A program made the translations under genes and the position numbers. Under the pieces are notes generated by a model, which had not been told where the DNA came from, made no database searches, and saw nothing but the letters and a program-made list of their open reading frames with translations. Shown in pieces: positions 1 to 9,653 of a stretch of DNA of 64,000 nucleotides. The stretch is from NCBI GenBank assembly GCA_019113295.1, contig DXHR01000035.1:88396-152395 (forward strand), given 5' to 3'. This stretch comes from Candidatus Salinicoccus stercoripullorum (GTDB taxonomy: Bacteria > Bacillota > Bacilli > Staphylococcales > Salinicoccaceae). Every line of letters starts with the position of its first letter. The first letter of the stretch is position 1.

Positions 1-16
1 AAAAGAGGTATGAATC

Positions 17-2065
17 ATGCCAGAGCATGACCATAGTCATCATGATCACCACGGTCATGATGATCACAGTGCGCACCAGCATGATGGCGGGGGACATGAA
101 GGCCACCATCATCACGGGGATTTCAGGAAGAAGTTCTTCATATCGCTGATCCTGGCGGTACCGATCATTTTCCTTTCCCCGATGATGGGAATCGACCTGC
201 CTTTCCAGTTCACCTTCCCGGGCTCCGGCTGGCTGGTGCTGGTTCTTGCCACTGCGCTTTATATTTATGGCGGAGAGCCCTTCCTGAGCGGAGCGAAGGA
301 TGAGCTTAAGGCACGCAAACCGGGAATGATGACACTGATTTCACTAGGAATCTCGGTTGCGTATTTCTACAGTCTTTATGCGTTCTATATGAATCATTTC
401 GGGACGGCTGAGTCACATACGATGGATTTTTTCTGGGAACTGGCCACACTGATTGTCGTCATGCTGCTTGGACACTGGATTGAGATGAAAGCGGTGGGCA
501 ATGCCGGAGACGCTCTGCAGAAGATGGCGGAACTGCTGCCGAACACTGCGGTTGTACTCAATGAAAATGGAGAGGGAAGGGAAGTTGAACTTGCCGAAGT
601 GGCCGAGGGCGACATCGTACAGGTCCGAGCCGGAGACAATATACCCGTGGACGGTTTCATCACATCCGGCCGTACGACTGTGGACGAGGCGCTTGTTACA
701 GGGGAGTCACGTAACATCGAAAAGGTCACAGACGATACTGTAATCGGCGGTTCGGTGAACGGTTCGGGGACGATTAACGTGAAAGTGACCGGAACCGGTG
801 AAAGCAGTTATCTGTCACAGGTGATGGGACTGGTCAGTGAAGCCCAAAGTGATAAGTCGCGGGCGGAACTCCTGTCGAACAGGATTGCAGGATATTTATT
901 CTACTTTGCCCTCATCACAGGACTTCTGGCATTCATCATCTGGCTGATGGTTTCAGATACCATGGACTTTGCGCTTGAACGGCTGGTGACAGTGCTCATC
1001 ATCGCCTGTCCTCATGCACTCGGGCTCGCAATTCCACTGGTCACTGCAAGATCCACATCACTTGGTGCGAAAAATGGTCTCATCGTCAAGAACCGGGAAT
1101 CTCTCGAGACAGCCCGTCATCTGGATGTCGTCATGATGGACAAGACAGGCACATTGACCGAGGGGAATTTTGCAGTGAATCATTATGAAAGCTTCACCGA
1201 TGAACATACCGATGATGAAGTGCTCGGCTTCATGGCAGGAATCGAACAGAGTTCCAGCCATCCGCTGGCAGCCGGCATACTTGATAAAGCCCGGGCGGAA
1301 AATGTGGAAGCGGCAAAGGCCGGGGACATCAGCAACATCCCCGGCATTGGTCTCGAGGCACAGGTTGCAGGCAGGGATATGAAGGTTACAAGTGTCTCCT
1401 ATCTTGAAGATAGTGGCATTTCCTATGACAAAGAACAGTTTGAGACACTGGCCAGTCAGGGCAACTCCGTGAGCTTCCTTGTCATAGAAGGGGAAAACAG
1501 CGGCATCATCGCCCAGGGTGATCAGATCAAACCGGGATCCAGAAAAATGATTGAAGCTCTGTTTGAACGCGATATCACACCTGTCATGCTGACGGGGGAC
1601 AACAGACAGGTCGCAGAGTCGGTTGCATCAGAGCTTGGCATCACGGATGTACATGGCCAGCTTATGCCTGAGGACAAGGAACGCATCATCAGGGAATATC
1701 AGGAGAATGGCAGGAAAGTGATGATGGTGGGTGACGGCATCAACGATGCACCGAGCCTTGTCAGGGCGGATATCGGTGTCGCCATCGGTGCCGGCACAGA
1801 CGTCGCGGTGGAATCCGGTGATGTCATACTGGTCAAAAGCGAACCGTCCGACATCATCCACTTCCTTTCACTGTCCGAGAACACGATGAAAAAGACGGTG
1901 CAGAACCTGTGGTGGGGTGCCGGCTACAACATTCTGGCAGTGCCGCTGGCGGCAGGAATACTCGCTTCCATCGGCATACTGCTGTCACCGGCAGTGGGGG
2001 CCGTATTGATGTCACTCAGCACAATAATCGTCGCCTTGAACGCAATGACACTCAAATTGGATTGA
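17..2065 (+). CDS. copB: Copper-exporting P1B-type ATPase, CopB-like
   Basis: Pumps copper across the cytoplasmic membrane at the cost of ATP. The 682-residue protein opens with a His-rich tail (about residues 4-35) in place of the CxxC metal-binding domains of CopA. Visible P-type landmarks are TGES (228-231), the membrane ion motif CPH (331-333), DKTGT with the phosphorylated Asp 375, the N-domain SSHP (His about 415) and GDGIND (572-577). The CPH motif and His-rich N-terminus place it in the P1B-3/CopB branch rather than CopA (CPC). The ATG at 17 follows AAAAGAGG by 8 nt; an ATG at 10 stops after six codons. A hairpin terminator follows at once, so it ends its transcript. A copper-storage-like protein is encoded 1.8 kb away. 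Export of Cu versus Ag cannot be settled from sequence. Confidence 0.93.
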   Translation: MPEHDHSHHDHHGHDDHSAHQHDGGGHEGHHHHGDFRKKFFISLILAVPIIFLSPMMGIDLPFQFTFPGSGWLVLVLATALYIYGGEPFLSGAKDELKARKPGMMTLISLGISVAYFYSLYAFYMNHFGTAESHTMDFFWELATLIVVMLLGHWIEMKAVGNAGDALQKMAELLPNTAVVLNENGEGREVELAEVAEGDIVQVRAGDNIPVDGFITSGRTTVDEALVTGESRNIEKVTDDTVIGGSVNGSGTINVKVTGTGESSYLSQVMGLVSEAQSDKSRAELLSNRIAGYLFYFALITGLLAFIIWLMVSDTMDFALERLVTVLIIACPHALGLAIPLVTARSTSLGAKNGLIVKNRESLETARHLDVVMMDKTGTLTEGNFAVNHYESFTDEHTDDEVLGFMAGIEQSSSHPLAAGILDKARAENVEAAKAGDISNIPGIGLEAQVAGRDMKVTSVSYLEDSGISYDKEQFETLASQGNSVSFLVIEGENSGIIAQGDQIKPGSRKMIEALFERDITPVMLTGDNRQVAESVASELGITDVHGQLMPEDKERIIREYQENGRKVMMVGDGINDAPSLVRADIGVAIGAGTDVAVESGDVILVKSEPSDIIHFLSLSENTMKKTVQNLWWGAGYNILAVPLAAGILASIGILLSPAVGAVLMSLSTIIVALNAMTLKLD

Positions 2066-2074
2066 TGATGCATG

Positions 2075-2106
2075 AAAGGATGTACAGGAGGGACATCCTT
2101 TTTTTG
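2075..2106 (+). terminator. Rho-independent terminator after copB
   Basis: A 9-bp stem (2075-2083 with 2093-2101) with a 9-nt loop runs into a T tract. Confidence 0.85.
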
Positions 2107-2146
2107 TTTTATTGTTATAATAAAAAGAAAAGTGCAGGTGTAAATC

Positions 2147-2917
2147 ATGATATCAACAATGAGTATAGTGCTCATGGGCATAGCGGGATTGTTTTCGATT
2201 CTGTTGCCTTTCATCTTCATACTGATATTGCGCCGCAGGTTCAACATCCGGTGGATTCCGATACTTATCGGCGCAGCGACGTTCATCATCTTTGCGATGG
2301 TACTCGAACAGATCTCCCATTTCCTCGTTCTGAGACCTGGAACGGGCACAGAGGCGCATGCGCTGGTCGACTCACCGTGGCTGTATGTACTCTACGGTGT
2401 GCTGGCGGCAGGCATATTTGAAGAGACGGGACGGCTCGCGGCTTTCCTGTTGATGAAGAAGAAATACAGGCGGGTGGATTCAGCGATTTCCTACGGTATC
2501 GGCCACGGTGGCATCGAAGCTGTCATTGTACTGGGTCTCGGCATGCTGAACACCATTATTTTCAGCTTTATGATCAACAGCGGCAGCAGCATCGTGGATA
2601 CCCTGCCTGCCGGTACGGTCGAATCGATTGCCGGGACACCCGCCATTGCATATGCGCTCGGTATCGTGGAACGCATCTTTGCGATCGGTGTACATATCGG
2701 TCTGTCCGTCATCGTCTTTGCTGCGGTAATGGAGGGACGGTGGTGGCTGTTCCCGCTGGCGATCGTCCTCCATGCATTGACGAACATGACAGCCGCAATG
2801 ATGCAGGCCGGACTCATCACAAGCATGTGGGTGATGTATGCCGGGTTTATAGTCATGACCCTGGTGACATTGTGGATTGCCTATAATGTCGGCTTGAAAC
2901 CGAAGCGGCCCGGTTGA
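2147..2917 (+). CDS. YhfC-family intramembrane metalloprotease-like protein
   Basis: A 256-residue polytopic membrane protein with about seven hydrophobic segments. It carries a conserved EETGR motif in the middle and HGGIEA about 35 residues later, the pattern I associate with the YhfC family, thought to be related to glutamic intramembrane proteases such as PrsW/CAAX proteases. The polar Glu and His residues inside membrane segments would be the catalytic or metal site. The ATG at 2147 lies behind an AGGTG-like ribosome site. It stands alone between two terminators. Substrate and role are unknown; the proteolytic function is inferred from the family only. Confidence 0.75.
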   Translation: MISTMSIVLMGIAGLFSILLPFIFILILRRRFNIRWIPILIGAATFIIFAMVLEQISHFLVLRPGTGTEAHALVDSPWLYVLYGVLAAGIFEETGRLAAFLLMKKKYRRVDSAISYGIGHGGIEAVIVLGLGMLNTIIFSFMINSGSSIVDTLPAGTVESIAGTPAIAYALGIVERIFAIGVHIGLSVIVFAAVMEGRWWLFPLAIVLHALTNMTAAMMQAGLITSMWVMYAGFIVMTLVTLWIAYNVGLKPKRPG

Positions 2918-2938
2918 AATTCAGTACTATGCAGATAC

Positions 2939-2968
2939 AGCCCCTCCTCGTTCGAAGAGGGGCTTTTC
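2939..2968 (+). terminator. Rho-independent terminator
   Basis: An 8-bp GC-rich stem (2939-2946 with 2957-2964) followed by T residues, downstream of the YhfC-like gene. Confidence 0.8.
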
Positions 2969-3047
2969 AATGATTGTGGAACTTTCGTTTGTCCGGGCGG
3001 GCAGAGGGAAGAATATGAATATATAAGAAGAGGCGGGAGGGTCTTTT

Positions 3048-3776
3048 ATGGGCACATGGATGAGCCTGATTTTTGTGATCGGTTTTGTAGTCATCCATCT
3101 GACATCGAAGCAGATGAAGTTTCTCAAAGTGGAGCCGAGGAGCAGATTCCTGTCGGTAGCCGGGGGAATATCAGTGGCTTATGTTTTCATGCACCTGCTG
3201 CCGGAATTGGAAGAATACCAGAAGGGATTTGATGCATCTTTCCGGAATTTCACGTTTCTTGAAAGCCATATTTATATCATTGCCTTGCTCGGACTTGTCA
3301 TATTCTACGGCCTGGAACAGCTTGCGAAAAAATCAAAACAGGAAAGTGAGAAGTCCGGCGTATATAAAGCGTCATTCAATGTATTCTGGGTCCATATCGG
3401 TTCTTTCGCCCTTTACAATGCAATTATCGGATATCTGATCCTGCGGGGTGAGTATCAGTCGCAATGGGGGATGCTCCTGTATTTCGTCGCAATGGGCATC
3501 CATTTTGTGACGAATGACAAAGGCCTGCGTGCCACCCATAAAGAGGATTATGACCGTTATGGCCGGTGGCTGCTTGCCGTGTCAATCACAGTCGGATGGC
3601 TGCTTGCTGTCTTTACGGAAGTCAATATACTCATCCTTTCTATGTTATCAGCCTTTTTGGCCGGCGGTGTCATACTGAACGTGATGAAAGAAGAATTGCC
3701 GGAGGAGAGGGAAAGCAGTTTCCCTTCCTTTTTCTCAGGGGTGCTGGGATATGCAATACTGCTCTTGCTCCTGTAG
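3048..3776 (+). CDS. ZIP-like membrane protein of unknown function
   Basis: A 242-residue protein with seven or eight predicted membrane helices. The third helix ends in HLLPEL (about residues 46-51), and a later helix contains GIHF followed by TND; the last part has EELPEER before a final helix. These His/Pro/Glu positions recall ZIP metal transporters, but the classical HNxPEG and HExPHE motifs are absent, so transport is a guess. The ATG at 3048 is preceded by GGGAGG at a normal distance. It is a single-gene unit bounded by terminators and sits among copper-related genes. Alternative: an uncharacterised membrane protein family with no transport role. Confidence 0.6.
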   Translation: MGTWMSLIFVIGFVVIHLTSKQMKFLKVEPRSRFLSVAGGISVAYVFMHLLPELEEYQKGFDASFRNFTFLESHIYIIALLGLVIFYGLEQLAKKSKQESEKSGVYKASFNVFWVHIGSFALYNAIIGYLILRGEYQSQWGMLLYFVAMGIHFVTNDKGLRATHKEDYDRYGRWLLAVSITVGWLLAVFTEVNILILSMLSAFLAGGVILNVMKEELPEERESSFPSFFSGVLGYAILLLLL

Positions 3777-3792
3777 GCAGGATGAATTATGT

Positions 3793-3836
3793 AAAAAGGT
3801 GTTCAACCGGACTTTGAGCCGGTGAACACCTTTTTT
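3793..3836. terminator. Bidirectional terminator
   Basis: A long stem (about 17 bp with one bulge) bounded by A and T runs lies between convergent genes ending at 3776 (+) and 3850 (-). Confidence 0.9.
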
Positions 3837-3849
3837 GCGTGTATTGAAG

Positions 3850-4176
3850 TTACGCCGCCTCTTTGCATGCATTGGCGCATTTGAAGCATGCATCTGCGCA
3901 TTTCTGGCAGTGGTCATGGTCGTGTTTTCGGCATTCGTTACCGCATGCTTCACAGATTTCTGCACATACGGCCGCAAGTTCGGAACCGAACGGCGTATTC
4001 CTCGTCAGTGCATGTTCCAGATAGGAACAGATATCCGCACATTCACGGTCGAGGCGTATGCACTCCGCCATCATTTCCATATCCTCTTCCTTCAGGCAGG
4101 CATCATAGCAGTGGTTGCATGCCTCCGCACACTCATGCAGCGTCTGGATCAGATTTCGATTTTGTTCATGGGACAT
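3850..4176 (-). CDS. Four-helix-bundle copper-binding protein, Csp-like
   Basis: A 108-residue cytosolic-looking protein without signal peptide. It carries many Cys and His residues with helical spacing (CAEACNHCYDAC near the start, CAEICEACGNEC and CQKCADACFKCANAC near the end). This is the signature of Csp1/Csp3-type copper storage proteins (DUF326), in which Cys residues line the core of a four-helix bundle and bind many Cu(I) ions. The ATG at 4176 has GGAGG 8 nt upstream; an upstream in-frame TTG (4191) has none. It is divergent from narG and close to copB, so it probably buffers copper in the same cell. Metal identity is inferred. Confidence 0.82.
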   Translation of the reverse strand: MSHEQNRNLIQTLHECAEACNHCYDACLKEEDMEMMAECIRLDRECADICSYLEHALTRNTPFGSELAAVCAEICEACGNECRKHDHDHCQKCADACFKCANACKEAA

Positions 4177-4251
4177 TCTGAATACCTCCAATATATTATT
4201 AATTCATACATTCATATGATTCCCGGCATGCTGATTTATAAACAGGAGGGT

Positions 4252-4265
4252 GAGGGACTTCCCTG
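4252..4265. promoter_or_regulatory. Possible distal NreC binding dyad
   Basis: A dyad AGGG-N4-CCCT (4253-4264) matches the core of the TAGGG-N4-CCCTA site recognised by NreC in staphylococci. It lies about 170 bp upstream of the narG start, further away than the other two dyads. Confidence 0.45.
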
Positions 4266-4339
4266 AGATATTTCCAGAGCCTCAAGGCAGGCTGTTACAG
4301 TCTTTGACCGGATGACGAAATATACCTCTTATATTGAGA

Positions 4340-4374
4340 TAGGGAATTTCCCGAAGATATTAGGAAATTCCCTA
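4340..4374. promoter_or_regulatory. Two NreC-like operators upstream of narG
   Basis: Two adjacent GGG/CCC dyads stand 21 bp apart. The first (4342-4352) is GGGAA-T-TTCCC; the second (4361-4374) is TAGGA-N4-CCCTA, one base off the NreC consensus TAGGG-N4-CCCTA. Spacing of two helical turns would place two NreC dimers on one face. The nreC gene lies in the same locus. A partial Rex-like sequence (TTGTGAA at 4384-4390) and AT-rich -10-like sequence follow. Confidence 0.65.
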
Positions 4375-4435
4375 ATTCATTGTTTGTGAATACTATTACA
4401 TAATAAATGTAACTTGATTAAGAGGAGTGTGCCGG

Positions 4436-7400
4436 ATGTTTAAAGGCCTGAAGTATTTTAAACCGACAGAGAAATTCAACGGTGACTGGTCAGTGCTTGA
4501 GCAGAAGAACCGTGACTGGGAGCGGCTTTACAGGGAACGCTGGAGTCATGACAAAGTAGTGCGCACCACACACGGGGTGAACTGTACCGGGTCCTGTTCG
4601 TGGAAAGTGTTTGTGAAGAATGGGGTGATCACCTGGGAAAACCAGCAGATCGACTATCCGTCCTGCGGGCCCGACATGCCTGAATTCGAACCCCGGGGCT
4701 GTCCGCGCGGTGCATCGTTTTCATGGTATGAATACAGTCCGCTGCGGGTGAAATTCCCCTATGTACGCGGCATTCTGTGGAAGCTGTGGCAGCAGGCGCT
4801 CGCTGAACACGGCGATCCGGTCGAAGCATGGGCTTCGATCGTTGAAGACGAGGAAAAGGCGAAGTCCTATAAACAGGCGAGGGGCAAAGGGGGGCTCGTG
4901 CGGGCATCATGGCGTGATGTGACGAGACTTATTGCAGCACAGCTCGTGTATACGATCAAAGAATACGGTCCCGACAGGATTGCGGGATTCACGCCGATTC
5001 CGGCGATGTCGATGATCAGCTATGCATCCGGCGCAAGGTTCATCTCCCTGCTCGGCGGCGAGATGCTTTCATTCTATGACTGGTATGCGGACCTGCCGCC
5101 GGCCTCTCCGCAAATCTGGGGGGAACAGACGGATGTGCCTGAGTCGTCGGACTGGTACAACTCGTCATACATCATCATGTGGGGCTCCAATGTGCCCCTC
5201 ACGAGGACACCGGATGCCCATTTCATGACCGAAGTGAGGTATAAAGGGGCGAAGGTCGTATCCGTCGCTCCGGATCATGCGGAAAACGTCAAGTTTGCTG
5301 ATAACTGGCTGGCCCCGAATCCGGGAACGGACGCGGCACTGGCGCAGGGGATGACGCACGTCATACTGGATGAGTTTTACGAGAAGCGCAGGGAGCCTTT
5401 ATTCATAAACTATGCGAAGCGTTTTACGGATCTGCCTTTCCTGCTGATCCTGGAAGAGGAGGGCAGGGTCCACAAAGCCGGCAGGTTCCTGCGAGTGAGC
5501 GACATGGAGGATGCGCATGAAAAAGGGGAATGGAAACCGGTGCTGTTCGATGAAGAGACCGCCGGGATTGTCGTGCCGAACGGTACGATGGGTCAGAGAC
5601 ATGAAGAGGGCAGGAAATGGAATCTGAAGATGGAAACCGATGACGGTACGCCGATCCATCCGGCGCTGTCGATCCTGGAGCAGTCCGACGGGAAGTGCGA
5701 TATTGATTTCCCGGAATTCGACAACGAAGGCAACAGCCGCTTCACGCGTCCGATTCCATATAAGTCTGTTGAGCTGAAGGACGGGAGCACAGTCAAAGTT
5801 GCGACGGTCTACGATGTGATGCTGAGCCAGTACGGCGTCGGACGTTTCGGGGACGAACGTGAGGCAAAAGGCTACGATGACGCGGAAAGTGTCTATACTC
5901 CGGCATGGCAGGAGAGGATCACAGGTGTCAAAGCATCCATAGTGACCCAGGTCGGCAGGGAATTTGCCCAGAATGCCATTGATACAGAAGGGAAATCGAT
6001 GATCATCATGGGGGCCGGCATCAACCACTGGTTCAATGCGGATACGATCTACCGTTCAATACTCAACCTTGTCATGTTGTGTGCAACACAGGGTGTCAAC
6101 GGCGGTGGCTGGGCCCATTACGTCGGACAGGAAAAGTGCCGTCCGATAGAAGGGTGGCAGACACTGGCCTTCGCCAAGGACTGGCAGGCACCGCCCCGCC
6201 AGCAGAACGCAACGAGCTGGTTCTACTTCGCGACAGAGCAGTGGAAATATGAAGAATCATCTGTGGAATCGCTGAGAGCGGAAACGGGAGGCAAGCTGAG
6301 ATATTCCCATCCGGCCGACTACAACGTTCTCGCCGCGAGGCTTGGGTGGCTGCCGTCCTACCCGCAGTTCGACAGGAGTTCCCTGTCGTTCTACGAAGAA
6401 GCGAAGAAGGCCGGAGATACATCTGATGAAACAGTCCGTCAGAAAGCGGTGGATGCACTGACTGACAGGAAGATGAAGCTGGCCATCGAGGATCCGGGAG
6501 CGAAAAAGAACCATCCGAAAACACTGTTTGTCTGGCGTTCGAACCTCATTTCATCTTCGGCCAAAGGACAGGAGTATTTCCTCAAGCATCTGCTGGGTAC
6601 GAAAAGCGGCCTGCTTGCCGAACCGAACAGGGATGAGAAGCCCGAGGAGATCAACTGGATCGATGAGGAAACGGAAGGGAAGCTCGACCTGCTTGTGTCA
6701 CTCGACTTCAGGATGACGTCGACGCCGCTGCACTCCGACATTGTTCTGCCGGCGGCGACATGGTATGAAAAGACGGACCTTTCCTCAACGGACATGCACC
6801 CGTTCGTCCATCCATTCAACCCGGCGATCAATCCTCTGTGGGAATCGAGAAGCGACTGGGACATCTATAAGACAATCGCCAAAGACTTCTCGGAACTGTC
6901 GAAGCAACATCTGCCGGAACCGGTGAAAGACGTTGTCACAATGCCGCTCATGCATGATTCACCCGGTGAAATCGCACAGCCTCTCGGAGAAGTCAAAGAC
7001 TGGTCCAAGGGTGAAGTCGACGCGGTTCCGGGACTGACGATGCCGAACTTCAATGTAGTGGAGCGCGACTATACACAAATCTTTGATAAATATGTGACGG
7101 TGGGTCCGAAGCTCGGCACTGGCAAGATCGGGGCGCACGGTGTACAGTTCAGCGCCAAAAAAGAATTCGAGGAATTGAAATCCATCACCGGCGTATATAC
7201 GGACGGATCGATCAGAGACGGACTGCCTAAAATAGACACTGCAAGGAGGGCGGCGGACATGGTCCTCCATATGTCATCGGCGACAAACGGCAGACTCTCC
7301 CAAAAGTCATACGAAGCGCTCGAAGCGGATACCGGCATGGCGCTCAAGGATATCTCCTCCGACCGTGAAAACGAAAGGATCACATTCCGCAATATTACAG

Positions 7401-8107
7401 CGCAGCCGCGGGAAGTCATACCAACAGCAGTATTCCCCGGCTCAAACAAAGGGGACAGGAGGTACTCCCCGTTCACGACGAACATAGAGCGGGAAGTACC
7501 GTTCAGGACACTGACCGGCCGCCAGTCATTCTATATCGACCATGAGTTCTTCCGCCAATTCGGTGAGAGCCTGCCGGTCTACAAGCCGACGCTCCCGCCG
7601 ATGGTGTTCGGCACGCGGGACAAGAAGGTCAAGGGTGGTGTCGACAGCCTGGTGCTCAGGTACCTGACCCCGCACGGCAAATGGAATATCCACTCGACCT
7701 ACCAGGACAATCTGCATATGCTCACTTTATTCAGAGGCGGACCGAACGTCTGGATCAGTGTGGAGGATGCAGAGGCGCATGACATCAATGACAATGATTG
7801 GCTCGAAGTATATAACCGGAATGGGCTCGTTACGGCACGGGCTGTCGTCTCCCATAAGATGCCAAAAGGGACGATGTTCATGTACCATGCGCAGGATAGG
7901 CATATACAGGCAGCGGGCTCGGAAATCACGGATACGCGGGGCGGCAGCCATAATGCGCCGACACGGATTCATCTGAAACCGACCCAGCTGGTCGGCGGAT
8001 ACGCGCAGGTCAGCTACGGCTTCAACTATTACGGCCCGATCGGCAATCAGCGGGACGTTTATGTGGCAGTGAGAAAAATGAAGGAGGTAGATTTCCTTGA
8101 AGATTAA
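4436..8107 (+). CDS. narG: Respiratory nitrate reductase alpha subunit
   Basis: Catalytic subunit of the membrane-bound nitrate reductase, reducing nitrate to nitrite on the inner face of the membrane with electrons from NarH. At 1223 residues it is of family length. The N-terminal region has the His/Cys iron-sulfur set (HGVNCTGSC about residues 45-55, then CPSC and GCPRG), followed by molybdopterin oxidoreductase domains and the C-terminal MGD-binding domain. The ATG at 4436 sits 8 nt after AGAGGAG; a GTG three codons earlier lies within that site. The gene overlaps narH by 11 nt. NreC-like dyads lie upstream, so nitrate and anaerobiosis probably induce it. Confidence 0.97.
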   Translation: MFKGLKYFKPTEKFNGDWSVLEQKNRDWERLYRERWSHDKVVRTTHGVNCTGSCSWKVFVKNGVITWENQQIDYPSCGPDMPEFEPRGCPRGASFSWYEYSPLRVKFPYVRGILWKLWQQALAEHGDPVEAWASIVEDEEKAKSYKQARGKGGLVRASWRDVTRLIAAQLVYTIKEYGPDRIAGFTPIPAMSMISYASGARFISLLGGEMLSFYDWYADLPPASPQIWGEQTDVPESSDWYNSSYIIMWGSNVPLTRTPDAHFMTEVRYKGAKVVSVAPDHAENVKFADNWLAPNPGTDAALAQGMTHVILDEFYEKRREPLFINYAKRFTDLPFLLILEEEGRVHKAGRFLRVSDMEDAHEKGEWKPVLFDEETAGIVVPNGTMGQRHEEGRKWNLKMETDDGTPIHPALSILEQSDGKCDIDFPEFDNEGNSRFTRPIPYKSVELKDGSTVKVATVYDVMLSQYGVGRFGDEREAKGYDDAESVYTPAWQERITGVKASIVTQVGREFAQNAIDTEGKSMIIMGAGINHWFNADTIYRSILNLVMLCATQGVNGGGWAHYVGQEKCRPIEGWQTLAFAKDWQAPPRQQNATSWFYFATEQWKYEESSVESLRAETGGKLRYSHPADYNVLAARLGWLPSYPQFDRSSLSFYEEAKKAGDTSDETVRQKAVDALTDRKMKLAIEDPGAKKNHPKTLFVWRSNLISSSAKGQEYFLKHLLGTKSGLLAEPNRDEKPEEINWIDEETEGKLDLLVSLDFRMTSTPLHSDIVLPAATWYEKTDLSSTDMHPFVHPFNPAINPLWESRSDWDIYKTIAKDFSELSKQHLPEPVKDVVTMPLMHDSPGEIAQPLGEVKDWSKGEVDAVPGLTMPNFNVVERDYTQIFDKYVTVGPKLGTGKIGAHGVQFSAKKEFEELKSITGVYTDGSIRDGLPKIDTARRAADMVLHMSSATNGRLSQKSYEALEADTGMALKDISSDRENERITFRNITAQPREVIPTAVFPGSNKGDRRYSPFTTNIEREVPFRTLTGRQSFYIDHEFFRQFGESLPVYKPTLPPMVFGTRDKKVKGGVDSLVLRYLTPHGKWNIHSTYQDNLHMLTLFRGGPNVWISVEDAEAHDINDNDWLEVYNRNGLVTARAVVSHKMPKGTMFMYHAQDRHIQAAGSEITDTRGGSHNAPTRIHLKPTQLVGGYAQVSYGFNYYGPIGNQRDVYVAVRKMKEVDFLED

Positions 8108-9653
8108 AGCTCAAGTGGCAATGGTAATGAACCTTGATAAATGCATTGGATGTCATACATGTTCGGTTACATGCAAAAGTACGTGGACGAACCGTGAAGG
8201 TGCGGAATACATGTGGTTCAACAACGTCGAAACAAAGCCCGGCATCGGTTATCCGAAAAGATGGGAAGACCAGGAAGTGTATAAAGGGGGGTGGAAGCTG
8301 AACAAGAGGGGCAGGCTGGAATTGAAATCAGGCACCCGGTTATCCAAAATGGCGCTGGGCAAGATTTTCTACAATCCGGATATGCCTGAGATGAAGGATT
8401 ATTACATTCCTTGGACATACAACTACAAGAACCTCATCACGCGGGAACAGGGAGAACATTCCCCCGTCGCAACAGCACGCAATGTACTGACTGGTGAAAA
8501 GATGTCTCCCGAATGGGGGCCAAACTGGGAGGACGACCTGGCCGGCGCCCACGTCACGGGACCTGAGGATCCGAATATCCAGAAAATCGAGGAAGAGATC
8601 AAGTTCAACTTCGAACAGTCATTCATGATGTATCTGCCGCGGTTGTGTGAACACTGCCTGAATCCGAGTTGTGTGGCATCCTGCCCGAGTGGTGCGATGT
8701 ACAAGCGCGATGAGGACGGAATCGTACTCGTGGACCAGGAAGCATGCCGCGGCTGGAGATACTGTATGACAGGCTGTCCCTACAAAAAGGTCTACTTCAA
8801 CTGGAAGACGAACAAAGCCGAAAAATGCACATTCTGCTATCCTAGAATCGAGACCGGGCTGCCGACGGTATGCTCTGAAACATGTACAGGACGCATCCGC
8901 TACCTGGGCGTTCTGCTATATGATGCAGACAGGGTGCTTGAAGCGGCCAGCACGGAAGATCCGCAAGACCTGTATCAGGCGCAGCTGGACCTTTTCCTCG
9001 ATCCGAATGATCCGGAAGTGATTGCACAGGCTGAAAGGGACGGCATCAGCTATGACTGGATCGAAGCGGCGCAGCAGTCACCGATCTATAAGCTCGCTAT
9101 TGAATACAAGCTTGCATTCCCGCTCCATCCGGAATACAGGACCATGCCGATGGTGTGGTACGTTCCGCCGCTGAGTCCGATCATGAACTATTTTGAGGGC
9201 AGGGATTCCATCAAGAACCCGGATGCGATCTTCCCGGCCATCGAAGAGATGCGGACGCCCATCCAGTATCTTGCCAACATGCTAACAGCCGGCGATACGA
9301 AGACGGTCAAGGAATCGCTCCAGCGGATGGCGATGATGAGAAGCTATATGCGTGCGGCAACAAGCGGCAGAGATTTCGATGAAAGGAAGCTTGGACGTGT
9401 CGGGCTGACAGCGATCCAGACGAAGGAAATGTACAGGCTGCTTGCCATAGCCAAATACGAGGACCGCTTCGTCATACCGACTTCCCACCGGGAAGGTGCG
9501 ATGGATCCGTACCGTGCACAGGGATCGACCGGCTACACGCAGGATGGATTCCAAGACGGCTGTGACGGCTGCGGACCAGTCGGTGTGACAGCTGAAAAAT
9601 CAGGGAAGCAGATCTATGAAGAAAACTTCTATGGGGGAATCTGGCGTGATTGA
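8097..9653 (+). CDS. narH: Respiratory nitrate reductase beta subunit
   Basis: Iron-sulfur electron-transfer subunit carrying electrons from NarI haem to NarG. Its 518 residues contain four Cys clusters: CIGCHTC near residue 17, CEHCLNPSC, CRGWRYCMTGC and CTFCYPR followed by CSETC. The Trp in CRGWRYC is the usual change that makes one centre a [3Fe-4S] cluster. The start is TTG at 8097, supported by AAGGAGG 9 nt upstream and by the N-terminus continuing straight into the first Cys cluster. Eleven bases overlap narG, suggesting translational coupling. The C-terminus has GCDGCG, not part of a known cluster. Confidence 0.97.
   Translation: MKIKAQVAMVMNLDKCIGCHTCSVTCKSTWTNREGAEYMWFNNVETKPGIGYPKRWEDQEVYKGGWKLNKRGRLELKSGTRLSKMALGKIFYNPDMPEMKDYYIPWTYNYKNLITREQGEHSPVATARNVLTGEKMSPEWGPNWEDDLAGAHVTGPEDPNIQKIEEEIKFNFEQSFMMYLPRLCEHCLNPSCVASCPSGAMYKRDEDGIVLVDQEACRGWRYCMTGCPYKKVYFNWKTNKAEKCTFCYPRIETGLPTVCSETCTGRIRYLGVLLYDADRVLEAASTEDPQDLYQAQLDLFLDPNDPEVIAQAERDGISYDWIEAAQQSPIYKLAIEYKLAFPLHPEYRTMPMVWYVPPLSPIMNYFEGRDSIKNPDAIFPAIEEMRTPIQYLANMLTAGDTKTVKESLQRMAMMRSYMRAATSGRDFDERKLGRVGLTAIQTKEMYRLLAIAKYEDRFVIPTSHREGAMDPYRAQGSTGYTQDGFQDGCDGCGPVGVTAEKSGKQIYEENFYGGIWRD

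Noticed and set aside
4384..4403. Rex-like site (TTGTGAA followed by a poor second half) before narG
   Set aside because: The second half-site has at least two mismatches, so it is not listed as a separate operator.
5399..6028. Long minus-strand frame inside narG
   Set aside because: It is a shadow of narG coding sequence in a GC-rich frame; no ribosome site and no recognisable protein.
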